In this document: positions 33,451 through 40,934 of the stretch, piece after piece
Numbering within the stretch: the first letter of the stretch is position 1
Layout: each line of letters begins with the position of its first letter
DNA from: CALLVY01 sp937899855
Lineage (GTDB): Bacteria > Bacteroidota > Bacteroidia > Chitinophagales > Saprospiraceae
Direction: 5' to 3'
Assembly (NCBI GenBank): GCA_039820405.1
Contig: JBCBQC010000018.1
Coordinates: 1 to 64,000, forward strand
DNA: 64,000 nt
Program-made: the position numbers and the translations under genes
Notes under the pieces: generated by a model
What the model saw: only the letters and a program-made list of their open reading frames with translations
What the model was told of the DNA's origin: nothing
Database searches by the model: none

Positions 33451-34381
33451 AGTCTTCCCGTTTGGGCACCCGTATTTCGTAGGTCTTCTTGGTCCGGTTG
33501 CTGAGCGAAGCAGTACGGAGCCAGGGATTGTACACTTTGAGCATGCGGTAGGTCGTCCCGTATTTGGTGGCGAAGTCGCCCCAGTTGGCTACGCTTTCCT
33601 TGACCTCGATGGTGTGATAGTCGGGGAAGGGAGCGTACTTGGTCGCCTCTTCGATATCGAAGCCGAAGGCCTGGGGATTGGTCAGGATGGTCTTCATCGC
33701 TACGATGCGAAAGACGTAGCGGGCCGTTTCGGCATTGAGGTTGAGGTCGTAGTAGGACTGGCCCCGTTGCACTTGGATTTCCTTACTTAGCCGGTTGCCG
33801 CCCGTGTTGTAAGCCGCGGCGGCTAGGGTCCAGCTCCCAAATTTTTCCCGGTATTTTTTGAGGTAGCGGCAGGCCGCCCGCGTCGCTTTTTCGAGGTGAA
33901 AACGCTCGTCCACCTCGCTGTTGACCTCCAGGCCGTAATCGCCCGCCGTTCCCTTCATAAACTGCCAAAAACCCTTGGCGCCCGCCGGGGATACGGCATT
34001 GCTCAGGTCGCTTTCGATGACGCAGAGGTACTTAAGGTCTTCCGGGACCTCCTCCTCCGCCAGAATTTTTTCGATGGTGGGAAAGTAGCGCTTGGCGCGT
34101 TTGAGGAGAAGGATGGTGTTGGAGTGGTAGTAGGAATTGCGGAGCAACTCGCGGTCCAGGCGTTCGCGGACGTCAAAATTATCCATGGGCAGGGATTCCC
34201 CCGCAAAGTCGAAGGCGCGATCCGCCAGGGGGACCGCTCGGATTTGCTGGGGGAGGTCCATCGCTCCGGTCTCGGACGCCTCCGCCGTAAGGGTTTTTTG
34301 ACTACTTTGGTTGGCACTGAAAAGGACAAAGGTAAAAAAGGCGGCGAGGGCGAGGGTGTACCAAGAAATGGGTGACTGCAT
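33449..34381 (-). CDS. Lytic murein transglycosylase (SLT/MltD-like catalytic domain)
   Basis: 310 residues from the ATG at 34381, which begins a membrane or signal helix (MQSPISWYTLALAAFFTFVLF); the frame extends to 34471. The SLT domain spans about residues 95-230, with the catalytic Glu123 in LKYLCVIESDLSNAVSPAGA, then KGFWQFM, and NTGGNRL (the usual A-Y-N-x-G motif). The C-terminal ~80 residues end with a K-x-Y-N-P-W-L segment that resembles a single degenerate LysM-like unit. It cleaves peptidoglycan glycan strands. It lies downstream of DUF2480 and scpB on the minus strand. Confidence 0.92.
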   Translation of the reverse strand: MQSPISWYTLALAAFFTFVLFSANQSSQKTLTAEASETGAMDLPQQIRAVPLADRAFDFAGESLPMDNFDVRERLDRELLRNSYYHSNTILLLKRAKRYFPTIEKILAEEEVPEDLKYLCVIESDLSNAVSPAGAKGFWQFMKGTAGDYGLEVNSEVDERFHLEKATRAACRYLKKYREKFGSWTLAAAAYNTGGNRLSKEIQVQRGQSYYDLNLNAETARYVFRIVAMKTILTNPQAFGFDIEEATKYAPFPDYHTIEVKESVANWGDFATKYGTTYRMLKVYNPWLRTASLSNRTKKTYEIRVPKRED

Positions 34382-34401
34382 GGGATAAATTTTGTGGGGC
34401 C

Positions 34402-34409
34402 CTAAAGTA
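34402..34409 (-). promoter_or_regulatory. Possible -7 element of lytic transglycosylase gene
   Basis: TACTTTAG on the minus strand, 20 bases before the ATG at 34381, embedded in TTCTTTTTACTTTAGGG. It is the same near-consensus string found before dsbD. Weak evidence, with no -33 element seen. Confidence 0.3.
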
Positions 34410-34506
34410 AAAAGAATATTGGAACCGGCAACGTTTGTTGCCCGGTGAAGTGGCAGAAAAGATCGTGCCACCCATGGCGATTCGTTTTAATGAATGGAAG
34501 GCTTGC

Positions 34507-35040
34507 CTACGATTTGCGGCGCAGTACCCGGGGGCGTTTGAAAATGGGGACGGTCGAGCAGGGCTCACCGTACATGATGCTCTGGGCGTAGGGGCGCAGT
34601 CGGCGGGTCAGTTCTACGTAGGCCGAGGGGGGGACGGGCTTGTTGCTACACCCCTTGATGACGACCCGCTTTTGCTCGTAATCCGCTCCGTTGATCTGGG
34701 TGAGGGCCATTTGGAAGGCGACCTGGTAAAAGGTCTCGGGAGTACCCTGGAAGATCTGGACGACGTGCGGGCTGGCGTAAGCCGCCACCAGCATGTAGGC
34801 CCACACGGGAATGATGGCGTCCGTGGAGCAGAATACGGCGAGGTTCTTACCTTCGTACTGGGTCCAGTCGTGGGCCTTGAGGGCTTGGCGAAAATCCTTT
34901 TCCTTGAGGATGAGCTCCATAAACAGGTAATCCTTTAGATCAAAGGCCATCACCTCTTCCGCTGGGAAAAATTCTTCTAAATTGAGGGTAATGAGGCCGC
35001 TATTGGCAACGCGATTGACGAGGGGCTGATCTGAACTCAT
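34507..35040 (-). CDS. DUF2480 family protein
   Basis: 177 residues, cytosolic. Recognised by VNRVANSGLITLNLEEFFP near the start, then FDLKDYLFMELILKEKDFR, GKNLAVFCSTDAIIPVWAYM and KGCSNKPVPPSAYVELT. DUF2480 is a conserved Bacteroidota family of unknown function. Two conserved Cys residues (CSTD and GCSNK) could be structural or metal-related. It starts 12 bases after the scpB stop, so the two are probably translated from one message. Confidence 0.93.
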   Translation of the reverse strand: MSSDQPLVNRVANSGLITLNLEEFFPAEEVMAFDLKDYLFMELILKEKDFRQALKAHDWTQYEGKNLAVFCSTDAIIPVWAYMLVAAYASPHVVQIFQGTPETFYQVAFQMALTQINGADYEQKRVVIKGCSNKPVPPSAYVELTRRLRPYAQSIMYGEPCSTVPIFKRPRVLRRKS

Positions 35041-35052
35041 ATTACTAAGGCT

Positions 35053-36018
35053 TTAGTCCTCCTTGATCGGAGTAGGATTTTCATTTACAACATCGTTGGC
35101 CGTTGGATGGTTGTCGGGTGGAGCTGTCGATTCAGCTGTTGATTCTACCCTTGGTTCTACTGTCGAATCCGCCGGCGTGGGGTCCGCTGCGCCGGTAAAC
35201 TCACCACTGGTTTCGGTAACGAATTCGGTGATGCTAGTGGTCTCCGCCTCACCCGGTTCTTTCGGGGCTTCGCTGTGGCGGGTGCCATCATCGGCCTGAC
35301 CACTGGCGGGATCGGTAGAGGCACCCTCCGGATCGGTATCGGAGGCTTCGTCGTGCGGGGGGATGGGGACAATCAAATCGGCAATGGCGATGGCAACGGC
35401 GATGGCATCGTCGTTTTGGGGGCCTTGCCCCTGGTGTTCGGAATGTACTTCCTCCTCGATGGGGGCCGCTTCGCCGATGGTGTTGTCCGGTTCACGAAAT
35501 TCTTTGATCCTGGGCAATTCACCGAGGTCGTGTAGGCCGAAATAGTCCATAAATTTCTGGCTCGTCCCGTATATCAAGGGCCGCCCCGGGGCATCACTCC
35601 GTCCGGTAATGGTCACCAACTCCTTCTCCAACAGCTTCTGCATGGCGTAATCACAGTTGACGCCGCGAATGCCTTCGATATCTCCCTTGGTTACCGGCTG
35701 CTTGTAGGCTACGATGGATAGGGTTTCGAGCGCCGCCCGCGAAAGGCGTTTTTTGACCCTTTGCTTGAGGTAGGTACCCACGGTATTGTGGTAGGCCCCC
35801 TTGGTCAAAAACTGGTAGCCACCCGCGATCTTCACGATCTCAAAAGCGGAACTTTCCTGCTGGTAGCGTTCCACGAGTTGATCCAGCGTGGTACGCAGGT
35901 CCTCCTCGGGCAAGGTCGTTTCAAAGGCCTCCTCCAGTGCTGCCTTGATCTCCCGGAAGGCGATGGGCTGCTCGCTCGTAAAAATGAGGCTCTCGATGTG
36001 TTGGGCCAGGTACTCCAC
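35053..36018 (-). CDS. scpB: Segregation and condensation protein B, with long acidic tail
   Basis: 321 residues. The two winged-helix domains of ScpB fill residues ~1-180 (HIESLIFTSEQPIAFREIKA; RLSRAALETLSIVAYKQPV; IEGIRGVNCDYAMQKLLEK; GRPLIYGTSQKFMDYFGL). ScpB is a kleisin-associated subunit of the SMC-ScpAB condensin that organises the chromosome. The last ~140 residues are a low-complexity acidic Asp/Glu/Pro/Thr/Ala tail not present in typical ~180-200 residue ScpB, though tails are common in Bacteroidota. No scpA or smc gene is in this window. Confidence 0.95.
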   Translation of the reverse strand: MEYLAQHIESLIFTSEQPIAFREIKAALEEAFETTLPEEDLRTTLDQLVERYQQESSAFEIVKIAGGYQFLTKGAYHNTVGTYLKQRVKKRLSRAALETLSIVAYKQPVTKGDIEGIRGVNCDYAMQKLLEKELVTITGRSDAPGRPLIYGTSQKFMDYFGLHDLGELPRIKEFREPDNTIGEAAPIEEEVHSEHQGQGPQNDDAIAVAIAIADLIVPIPPHDEASDTDPEGASTDPASGQADDGTRHSEAPKEPGEAETTSITEFVTETSGEFTGAADPTPADSTVEPRVESTAESTAPPDNHPTANDVVNENPTPIKED

Positions 36019-36262
36019 CGTCGAAATGATATTTTATAGTTGGTTTGAAAAGTAGCTCACAAAAGTAACGAAATAATGGGCGATTTCCTTTTGCCCCGCC
36101 AAAATAATTGTGCCGCTCCGGTGGCGATGGGGGAGGGGCGGAAGGTCGAGCTCCCGTGGGAGGTGAAAGCGATGTCACAGATTTGGAGGTAAAATACTTC
36201 TGGGCGCTCTAATTAGACGACACGCGGGGAGGTGGCGCTTGGTGCTTTTAGCGACGATTTTG

Positions 36263-37186
36263 CTACAGTGAGCCGCATTTTTGTGCCGCTTTTTGCTGAA
36301 AGGGGAGGTCACGAATCAGTCGAAGAAACGAATGTCGGTTGTGTTGGACGTTGGCTTCGACGGGGGTGCCGGCGTGGTAGAAGTCGGCCAGGCCAGCAAG
36401 GCCTTTTATTTCGTAGGCGACTTCGGCCAGACAGCGACAGCGCTCCGGCGAATCCTCGGGAAACTCGGCGCGGTAGGTGGTGCTGACCCGATCGAGGTAT
36501 TTTTGCAGGGTTTCGGGATTGGGGCGTTCGTAGTCGATTTTGCTAAAGGTAGGATCGCCCGGTAGGTAGCGCAGCAAAAACTCGTCGCCGATTTCGAGGG
36601 GCAGTCCGGTGGCCAATTCCAGGCGCTGGGTACTGGGGTTTTCCGTTAGGACGTCCCGGGACTGCGGAATGGAGTAGGCCCGGCCATTGACGAAGTAAAA
36701 GTAGGAAACATCCAGTTCGGCGACGGGGTCGGCTTGGGATGCGGGGGCCATGAGGATTCTGGCGGTGGTCTCTTGACCGCTGCGCGCTAGGCTATCGAGC
36801 AAGTCGCGTTCGCTTTTGTTGCGTTGGTACTGGGTGAGCCCAACGATGATCAGGGAGATCAGGAGTAGCATACTCCCCATAAAGAGCAAACTCTGCCAGA
36901 GGTGTTTCTTGCTTTGATCCTTTCGCCTTTGATTGAGGGGCGTATCCGCCTCCCGGTTGATTTTGAAGCCGTAGCGGAAGTTGTCCGCTTCGCGTTCGAC
37001 GATCAGTTCGCAAAGCTCTTCTTCGAGAAAGAAAGAATAGGTAGAGGTTTTGAGCACTTTGAAGTCAATGAGTAGGATGTTGGTATTGCAATAAACCAGT
37101 AGGTGACCCGTACGCGCACCGTGCATCAAGGTAACTTGATGTTGCCGTCCGTTGTCCGCGATAAAAGTCCACTTGAATTGGTTCAA
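36263..37186 (-). CDS. Single-pass membrane protein, unknown function
   Basis: 307 residues starting at a TTG (37186); no in-frame ATG lies upstream before a stop, and the first internal Met is residue 21. Residues 1-90 form a cytosolic beta-rich domain (WTFIADNGRQHQVTLMHG). One membrane helix is at about 99-120 (LLFMGSMLLLISLIIVGLTQ). The ~185 residues after it would be outside or cytosolic, depending on orientation, and include YFYFVNGRAYSIPQSRDV. No family is recognised. It is 244 bases upstream of scpB on the same strand. Confidence 0.75.
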   Translation of the reverse strand: MNQFKWTFIADNGRQHQVTLMHGARTGHLLVYCNTNILLIDFKVLKTSTYSFFLEEELCELIVEREADNFRYGFKINREADTPLNQRRKDQSKKHLWQSLLFMGSMLLLISLIIVGLTQYQRNKSERDLLDSLARSGQETTARILMAPASQADPVAELDVSYFYFVNGRAYSIPQSRDVLTENPSTQRLELATGLPLEIGDEFLLRYLPGDPTFSKIDYERPNPETLQKYLDRVSTTYRAEFPEDSPERCRCLAEVAYEIKGLAGLADFYHAGTPVEANVQHNRHSFLRLIRDLPFQQKAAQKCGSL

Positions 37187-37343
37187 AATGCCATTTTTCA
37201 GAGGGTTGCTATTATTATAACCGGGTATCCTGCCAAAAGATACGGGGCCGAGCGTTGGAAATAGAAAAGAAATCGTTTTGTGAGGAGGCTTTTATCGCAA
37301 AAAAGGGGATCAATCGTTGAAACGGAAAAAATCTCCTATATTT

Positions 37344-37351
37344 TACTTTTG
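37344..37351 (+). promoter_or_regulatory. -7 element of the DksA-like gene
   Basis: TACTTTTG is a perfect TAnnTTTG match 37 bases before the ATG at 37389, placing the transcript start near 37358. The best -33 candidate (GTTG, 37316-37319) is 24 bases away, longer than usual. It supports the 37389 start over the TTG at 37317, which would lie upstream of the transcript start. Confidence 0.5.
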
Positions 37352-37388
37352 TATTCAATTTACTAATCCCTCAAAAGAATGTCAAATT

Positions 37389-37724
37389 ATGGATGGCAAA
37401 GAAAAGGAACAGTTGAAGAAAAAAATTGAGGAGGCGATTGTACTTACGGCGCGGAAAATTGAAGAATTGGAGGAGTTGACGCGTCCGATCGGACCGGAAA
37501 ATGCCATCGGTCGAGTCAGCCGGATGGATGCCATTCACAACCGCAGCGTGGCCGAAGCGACGCTGCGTTCGACCAAACGCAAATACGGGAGCTTGAAGGT
37601 CGCCTTGCAACGCATCGATCATCCGGACTTTGGCAGTTGTAGTCGTTGTGGCCAAAACATTCCCGCCGCCCGGCTGATGTACCTCCCGGAGAGTACGCGC
37701 TGCGTACGCTGCGCCGACCGTTGA
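37389..37724 (+). CDS. TraR/DksA-type C4 zinc-finger protein
   Basis: 111 residues from the ATG at 37389; the open frame begins at a TTG at 37317, but that is upstream of the likely promoter. The N-terminal ~75 residues are a coiled coil (KEKEQLKKKIEEAIVLTARK). A C4 zinc finger is at C84-x2-C87 and C105-x2-C108 (GSCSRCGQNIPAARL, RCVRCADR). DksA-type proteins enter the RNA polymerase secondary channel and adjust transcription with ppGpp. The coiled-coil tip here lacks an obvious D-x-x-D-x-A, so a direct DksA function is uncertain. Confidence 0.92.
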   Translation: MDGKEKEQLKKKIEEAIVLTARKIEELEELTRPIGPENAIGRVSRMDAIHNRSVAEATLRSTKRKYGSLKVALQRIDHPDFGSCSRCGQNIPAARLMYLPESTRCVRCADR

Positions 37725-37745
37725 GTGGGGAAGGTAAAAAAAGGG

Positions 37746-37791
37746 AATAAAAAAACAGGGCACTGACGCAATTGCTTGCGTAGCACCCTGT
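37746..37791 (-). terminator. Strong intrinsic terminator on the minus strand
   Basis: Minus-strand ACAGGG ... ACGCAA-GCAA-TTGCGT ... CCCTGT (outer 6-bp and inner 6-bp stems with small internal loops) followed directly by seven T. On the plus strand there is no T-tract after the hairpin, so it is oriented to end a minus-strand transcript. No credible minus-strand protein gene lies upstream, which points to a non-coding RNA. Confidence 0.75.
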
Positions 37792-37935
37792 ATAACCCCA
37801 AAAAACCAAATGAAAACAATCTACAAACCAGGGGGCTCAACACTTAAGGAGCCGTAAGATGTCCCACCTCTTGGTGGTGCATCAAAACTCGACCGCTCGC
37901 TTTCTCTGCTTCCACTTTATCATTACTCGTCAAGT
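37755..37935 (-). ncRNA. Candidate structured small RNA
   Basis: The minus strand upstream of the strong terminator contains two further hairpins. One is GATG-CA-CCACC-AAGA-GGTGG-GA-CATC (37857-37882). The other is GGCTC ... GAGCC (37833-37852). No open reading frame of significance covers them. Three consecutive stems ending in a hairpin plus T7 look like a small RNA of about 150-180 nt. The 5' end is a guess, and no clear promoter was identified. It is not recognised as tmRNA, RNase P, SRP RNA or a named riboswitch; 6S RNA is a possibility that cannot be tested by eye. Confidence 0.4.
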
Positions 37936-38305
37936 TTCATCCTTATGACGCAATTGATTTTGCCAGGTCACAAATTTTGAAAAAAAATCAAAAAATGTGT
38001 CCCTGCGCCATTTTCAGCGGATTCTCCTGGCTATTATTTGTAGATCAAATTAATACGTTGGAAACAAACAGATTGCAATTCGCAGCAATCCACTCGTTGT
38101 ATTTTCTAGCTGTGTGAGAAATAAGATAAGCAACGTAGTCCGTCGGGGATTGGTTTTGGGAAAAAACAATAATTGCCAAAAAAGGGGAGTTGAGGGGCCA
38201 ACTTTGACATTGCGCTGATATTCGACCTTTGCGTGGGCTCATTTTTGGGCGAATTGTTAAAAAAGGCCTCCAGACTATTTATCTTCGTGGGCACAAAAAA
38301 AAATC
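37936..38305. other. AT-rich gap upstream of radA
   Basis: 370 bases without a credible gene; short frames here lack plausible composition. It carries the promoter-like pair at 38203-38231 for radA on the plus strand and presumably the promoter of the minus-strand RNA candidate. Confidence 0.4.
38203..38231 (+). promoter_or_regulatory. Possible radA promoter
   Basis: TTTG (38203-38206) and GACCTTTG (38224-38231) resemble -33 TTTG and -7 TAnnTTTG with a 17-base gap, slightly short, and two mismatches in the TA. The transcript would start near 38237, 69 bases before the GTG start. Confidence 0.35.
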
Positions 38306-39685
38306 GTGGCGAAAGTTAAAAAAATCTTTGTCTGTACGAATTGTGGCGCCATCTCCCCCAAGTGGATGGGCAAGTGCAATTCGTGTGGATCCTGGAATAC
38401 TTACCAAGAAGAGGTAGTGGCCAAGGACACGCAGCAAGAACAAAAGAAAAAGGTGTGGAAAGCAGCGGGGAAGGGACCCATCGATGCCCAACCCATTGCA
38501 CTGCCCGAAATTGTGGCGGGCAATACCCAGCGTCTGCTCACTCCCGATGGCGAGCTCAACCGCGTACTGGGTGGTGGTATTGTACCCGGCTCCATCGTCC
38601 TCATCGGCGGCCAGCCCGGCATCGGCAAATCTACCCTCATGCTGCAAATTGCCCTGGGGATCAGCGTCAAGATCCTCTACGTCTCTGGTGAGGAGAGCGA
38701 GGAACAGATCAAAATGCGGGCCGATCGCATCGGCGATATCCGGGCCGATTGCTACATCTACACCGAGACCAACGTCAGCAAAATCCTGACCCAAGCCCAG
38801 AAGGTAGGGCCCCAGATGTTGGTCATCGACTCCATCCAAACCCTTTCCTCCCCCCACATCGAATCTACCCCGGGCAGCATCTCTCAGGTCCGCGAATGCG
38901 CCGGCGAGCTCCAGCGCTTTGCCAAAGAAACCGGTATCCCCGTATTTGTGATCGGCCACATCACCAAGGAGGGTTCCCTGGCGGGTCCCAAACTGCTCGA
39001 ACACATCGTCGATACCGTCCTACAATTTGAGGGGGATCGCAACTACACCTACCGCATCCTGCGTACCATCAAAAATCGCTTTGGCTCCACCGACGAGATG
39101 GGCATTTACGAGATGCAGGCCAGTGGGCTCCGCGAGGTCTCCAACCCCTCCGAGCTGCTGCTTTCCCAAAAGGACGAAGACCTGAGTGGCAGTGCGGTCT
39201 CCGCCACCGTAGAGGGCATGCGCCCCATGTTGATCGAAACCCAGGCCCTGGTCAGTACGGCCGTCTATGGCAATCCCCAGCGCAGCGCTACGGGTTTCGA
39301 CCTCCGGCGGCTGAGTATGCTGCTGGCGGTGCTGGAAAAGCGAGTGGGCTTCCAATTTGGGCAGAACGACGTCTTTCTCAACCTCGCTGGGGGCATCCGC
39401 GTCGATGACCCGGCCATCGACCTGGCCATCGTCAGCGCACTGATTTCGTCGCTACAGGACGTAGCGGTCTCCGCCGACGTGTGCTTTGCCGGGGAAGTGG
39501 GGCTGTCCGGTGAGATTCGAGCGGTCAACCGGATCGAGCAACGGATTCAGGAGGCGGACCGCCTGGGTTTTAAACAGATTTTTATCTCCAAATACAACGT
39601 CAAAGGACTCGACCCCGACCGCTTCAACATCCGTATTCAGACGGTGGGCAAGATCGAGGAGTTGTACCGGACGCTGTTTGAATAG
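38306..39685 (+). CDS. radA: DNA repair protein RadA
   Basis: 459 residues from a GTG. The N-terminal C4 zinc finger is C10-x2-C13 and C24-x2-C27 (VCTNCGAISPKWMGKCNSCG). Then come the RecA-like ATPase with Walker A GGQPGIGKST (~101-110), Walker B LVIDSIQT, the RadA-specific KNRFG (IKNRFGSTDEMG), and a C-terminal Lon-protease-like domain (residues ~280-459, ADVCFAGEVGLSGEIRAV). RadA is a DnaB-type helicase that helps branch migration in recombination. The length is typical. Confidence 0.98.
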   Translation: MAKVKKIFVCTNCGAISPKWMGKCNSCGSWNTYQEEVVAKDTQQEQKKKVWKAAGKGPIDAQPIALPEIVAGNTQRLLTPDGELNRVLGGGIVPGSIVLIGGQPGIGKSTLMLQIALGISVKILYVSGEESEEQIKMRADRIGDIRADCYIYTETNVSKILTQAQKVGPQMLVIDSIQTLSSPHIESTPGSISQVRECAGELQRFAKETGIPVFVIGHITKEGSLAGPKLLEHIVDTVLQFEGDRNYTYRILRTIKNRFGSTDEMGIYEMQASGLREVSNPSELLLSQKDEDLSGSAVSATVEGMRPMLIETQALVSTAVYGNPQRSATGFDLRRLSMLLAVLEKRVGFQFGQNDVFLNLAGGIRVDDPAIDLAIVSALISSLQDVAVSADVCFAGEVGLSGEIRAVNRIEQRIQEADRLGFKQIFISKYNVKGLDPDRFNIRIQTVGKIEELYRTLFE

Positions 39686-39734
39686 GGGCGCCTTTTTGTG
39701 GAAAAATGTTTAAATTGGGTTAAACGCTTCGTTT

Positions 39735-40403
39735 ATGACCAAGTCCGTTCAAGAAAGCCTGTTGCAGCAAATCCTGGACCTTCCCCATGCCCCGGCCCTG
39801 CTGGCTGCCTTGCAGACTGCTCTGGCAGAAGAACAACAAAAGCGCCTTGCTTTTTACAACTTGATCAGTACCGAAGAGAATAAGAGTGAATTCATCAACG
39901 GAGAGATAATTATTCAGTCTCCCGTCAAACACCAGCACAACGAATACAGTGGTCTGCTCTACCAGCTACTCAATATTTACGTTTCTCAGAACGACCTGGG
40001 CTTTGTCGGGATTGAGAAAATCATGATTTCGCTTACCCGTAACGATTACGAACCGGACGTTTGTTATTTCCGCCCGGAAAAAGCGATAAACTTTAAAAAG
40101 GACCAAAGTCCGTTTCCCGCTCCCGATCTGGTAGTCGAAGTGTGTTCCCCAAAAACGGAATCCCGGGACCGGGGGATCAAATTTGAAGATTATCAGAACC
40201 ACGGGGTGGAGGAATACTGGATCATTTCTCCCGACGATCGGGTGCTGGAGCAGTACCACTTGGAAGACGGTGCCTACCGGCTCATCAAGAAGTCCGACGG
40301 CGGCGAAGTCCGCAGTTTTGTACTGCCCGATTTGTCCTTTCCCATCGCGGCGATATTCGATAAAAAGCACAACCTATCGGTAATCGCTACGTTACTTAGC
40401 TAG
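39735..40403 (+). CDS. Uma2 family endonuclease-like protein
   Basis: 222 residues. The first ~60 residues are a helical N-terminus. The Uma2/DUF820 domain follows: EFINGEIIIQSPVKHQHN, DYEPDVCYFRP, PDLVVEVCSPKTESRDRG-I-K and GVEEYWIISPDDR. The Asp in PDV, Glu in VVEV and the downstream Lys fit the PD-(D/E)XK nuclease-fold pattern. Uma2 proteins are abundant in cyanobacteria and some Bacteroidota, and their biological role is unresolved; a defence or transposon-derived role has been proposed. It sits 49 bases after radA as an orphan, with no partner nuclease or methylase. Confidence 0.92.
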   Translation: MTKSVQESLLQQILDLPHAPALLAALQTALAEEQQKRLAFYNLISTEENKSEFINGEIIIQSPVKHQHNEYSGLLYQLLNIYVSQNDLGFVGIEKIMISLTRNDYEPDVCYFRPEKAINFKKDQSPFPAPDLVVEVCSPKTESRDRGIKFEDYQNHGVEEYWIISPDDRVLEQYHLEDGAYRLIKKSDGGEVRSFVLPDLSFPIAAIFDKKHNLSVIATLLS

Positions 40404-40416
40404 AAGCTCATTTGTT

Positions 40417-40839
40417 ATGAAAGACTCCACGACCACCACCGGTACCCACCCCGTCATCCTCTTCGATGGCGTCTGCAACCTCTGCAATGGTTTTGTCCAA
40501 TTCGTCATCCAACGCGACCCCGAAGGCCACTTCCAATTTGCGGCTCTCCAATCGGAGTCGGGCCGGGCCCTGGTGAAGGCACACGGCCTGGATCCCGATC
40601 GCATCGATACGGTGGTGCTGGTGGAAAACGGCCGGGCCTACCTCCGCTCCGACGCGGCCCTCCGGATCGCCAGTGGCCTCGGTGGAATCTGGCCCCTCAG
40701 CCAGGTGTTTTTCATCGTCCCCCGCTTTATCCGCAACCGCACCTACAACTTCGTTGCCGCCCGTCGCTACCGCTGGTTTGGAGAAAAAGACCAGTGTATG
40801 ATTCCCACCCCAGAACTTCGCAGCCGATTTTTGACTTAG
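40417..40839 (+). CDS. DCC1-like thiol-disulfide oxidoreductase family protein (DUF393)
   Basis: 140 residues. The family motif D-x-x-C-x-x-C is FDGVCNLCNGF, with Cys20 and Cys23, then RFAALQS-type (FQFAALQSESGRAL), Y-L-R-S-D-A-A-L and RYRWFGEKDQCM near the end. These proteins have a thioredoxin-like fold; most have no proven substrate. It starts 13 bases after the Uma2 gene, so the two are probably co-transcribed. It precedes asnS, which has its own promoter. Confidence 0.93.
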   Translation: MKDSTTTTGTHPVILFDGVCNLCNGFVQFVIQRDPEGHFQFAALQSESGRALVKAHGLDPDRIDTVVLVENGRAYLRSDAALRIASGLGGIWPLSQVFFIVPRFIRNRTYNFVAARRYRWFGEKDQCMIPTPELRSRFLT

Positions 40840-40861
40840 CTAAGGTGTGCTTGGGCTAAAA

Positions 40862-40893
40862 CTTGACCTTTTAGGGCATTATCACTAATTTCG
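40862..40893 (+). promoter_or_regulatory. Bacteroidota-type promoter of asnS
   Basis: CTTG (40862-40865) and TAATTTCG (40886-40893) match -33 TTTG and -7 TAnnTTTG with one mismatch each and a 20-base gap, the expected spacing. The transcript would start near 40900, about 35 bases before the ATG. Confidence 0.55.
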
Positions 40894-40934
40894 CAACTCA
40901 TTTTTAGTAGCCCTCACGTACAACCTAAAACGCC

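Noticed and set aside
37809..37856. Tiny plus-strand frame (15 codons, starting MKTIYKPGG) considered as a leader peptide
   Set aside because: No promoter or downstream attenuator in the right orientation; the structures here fit the minus strand better.
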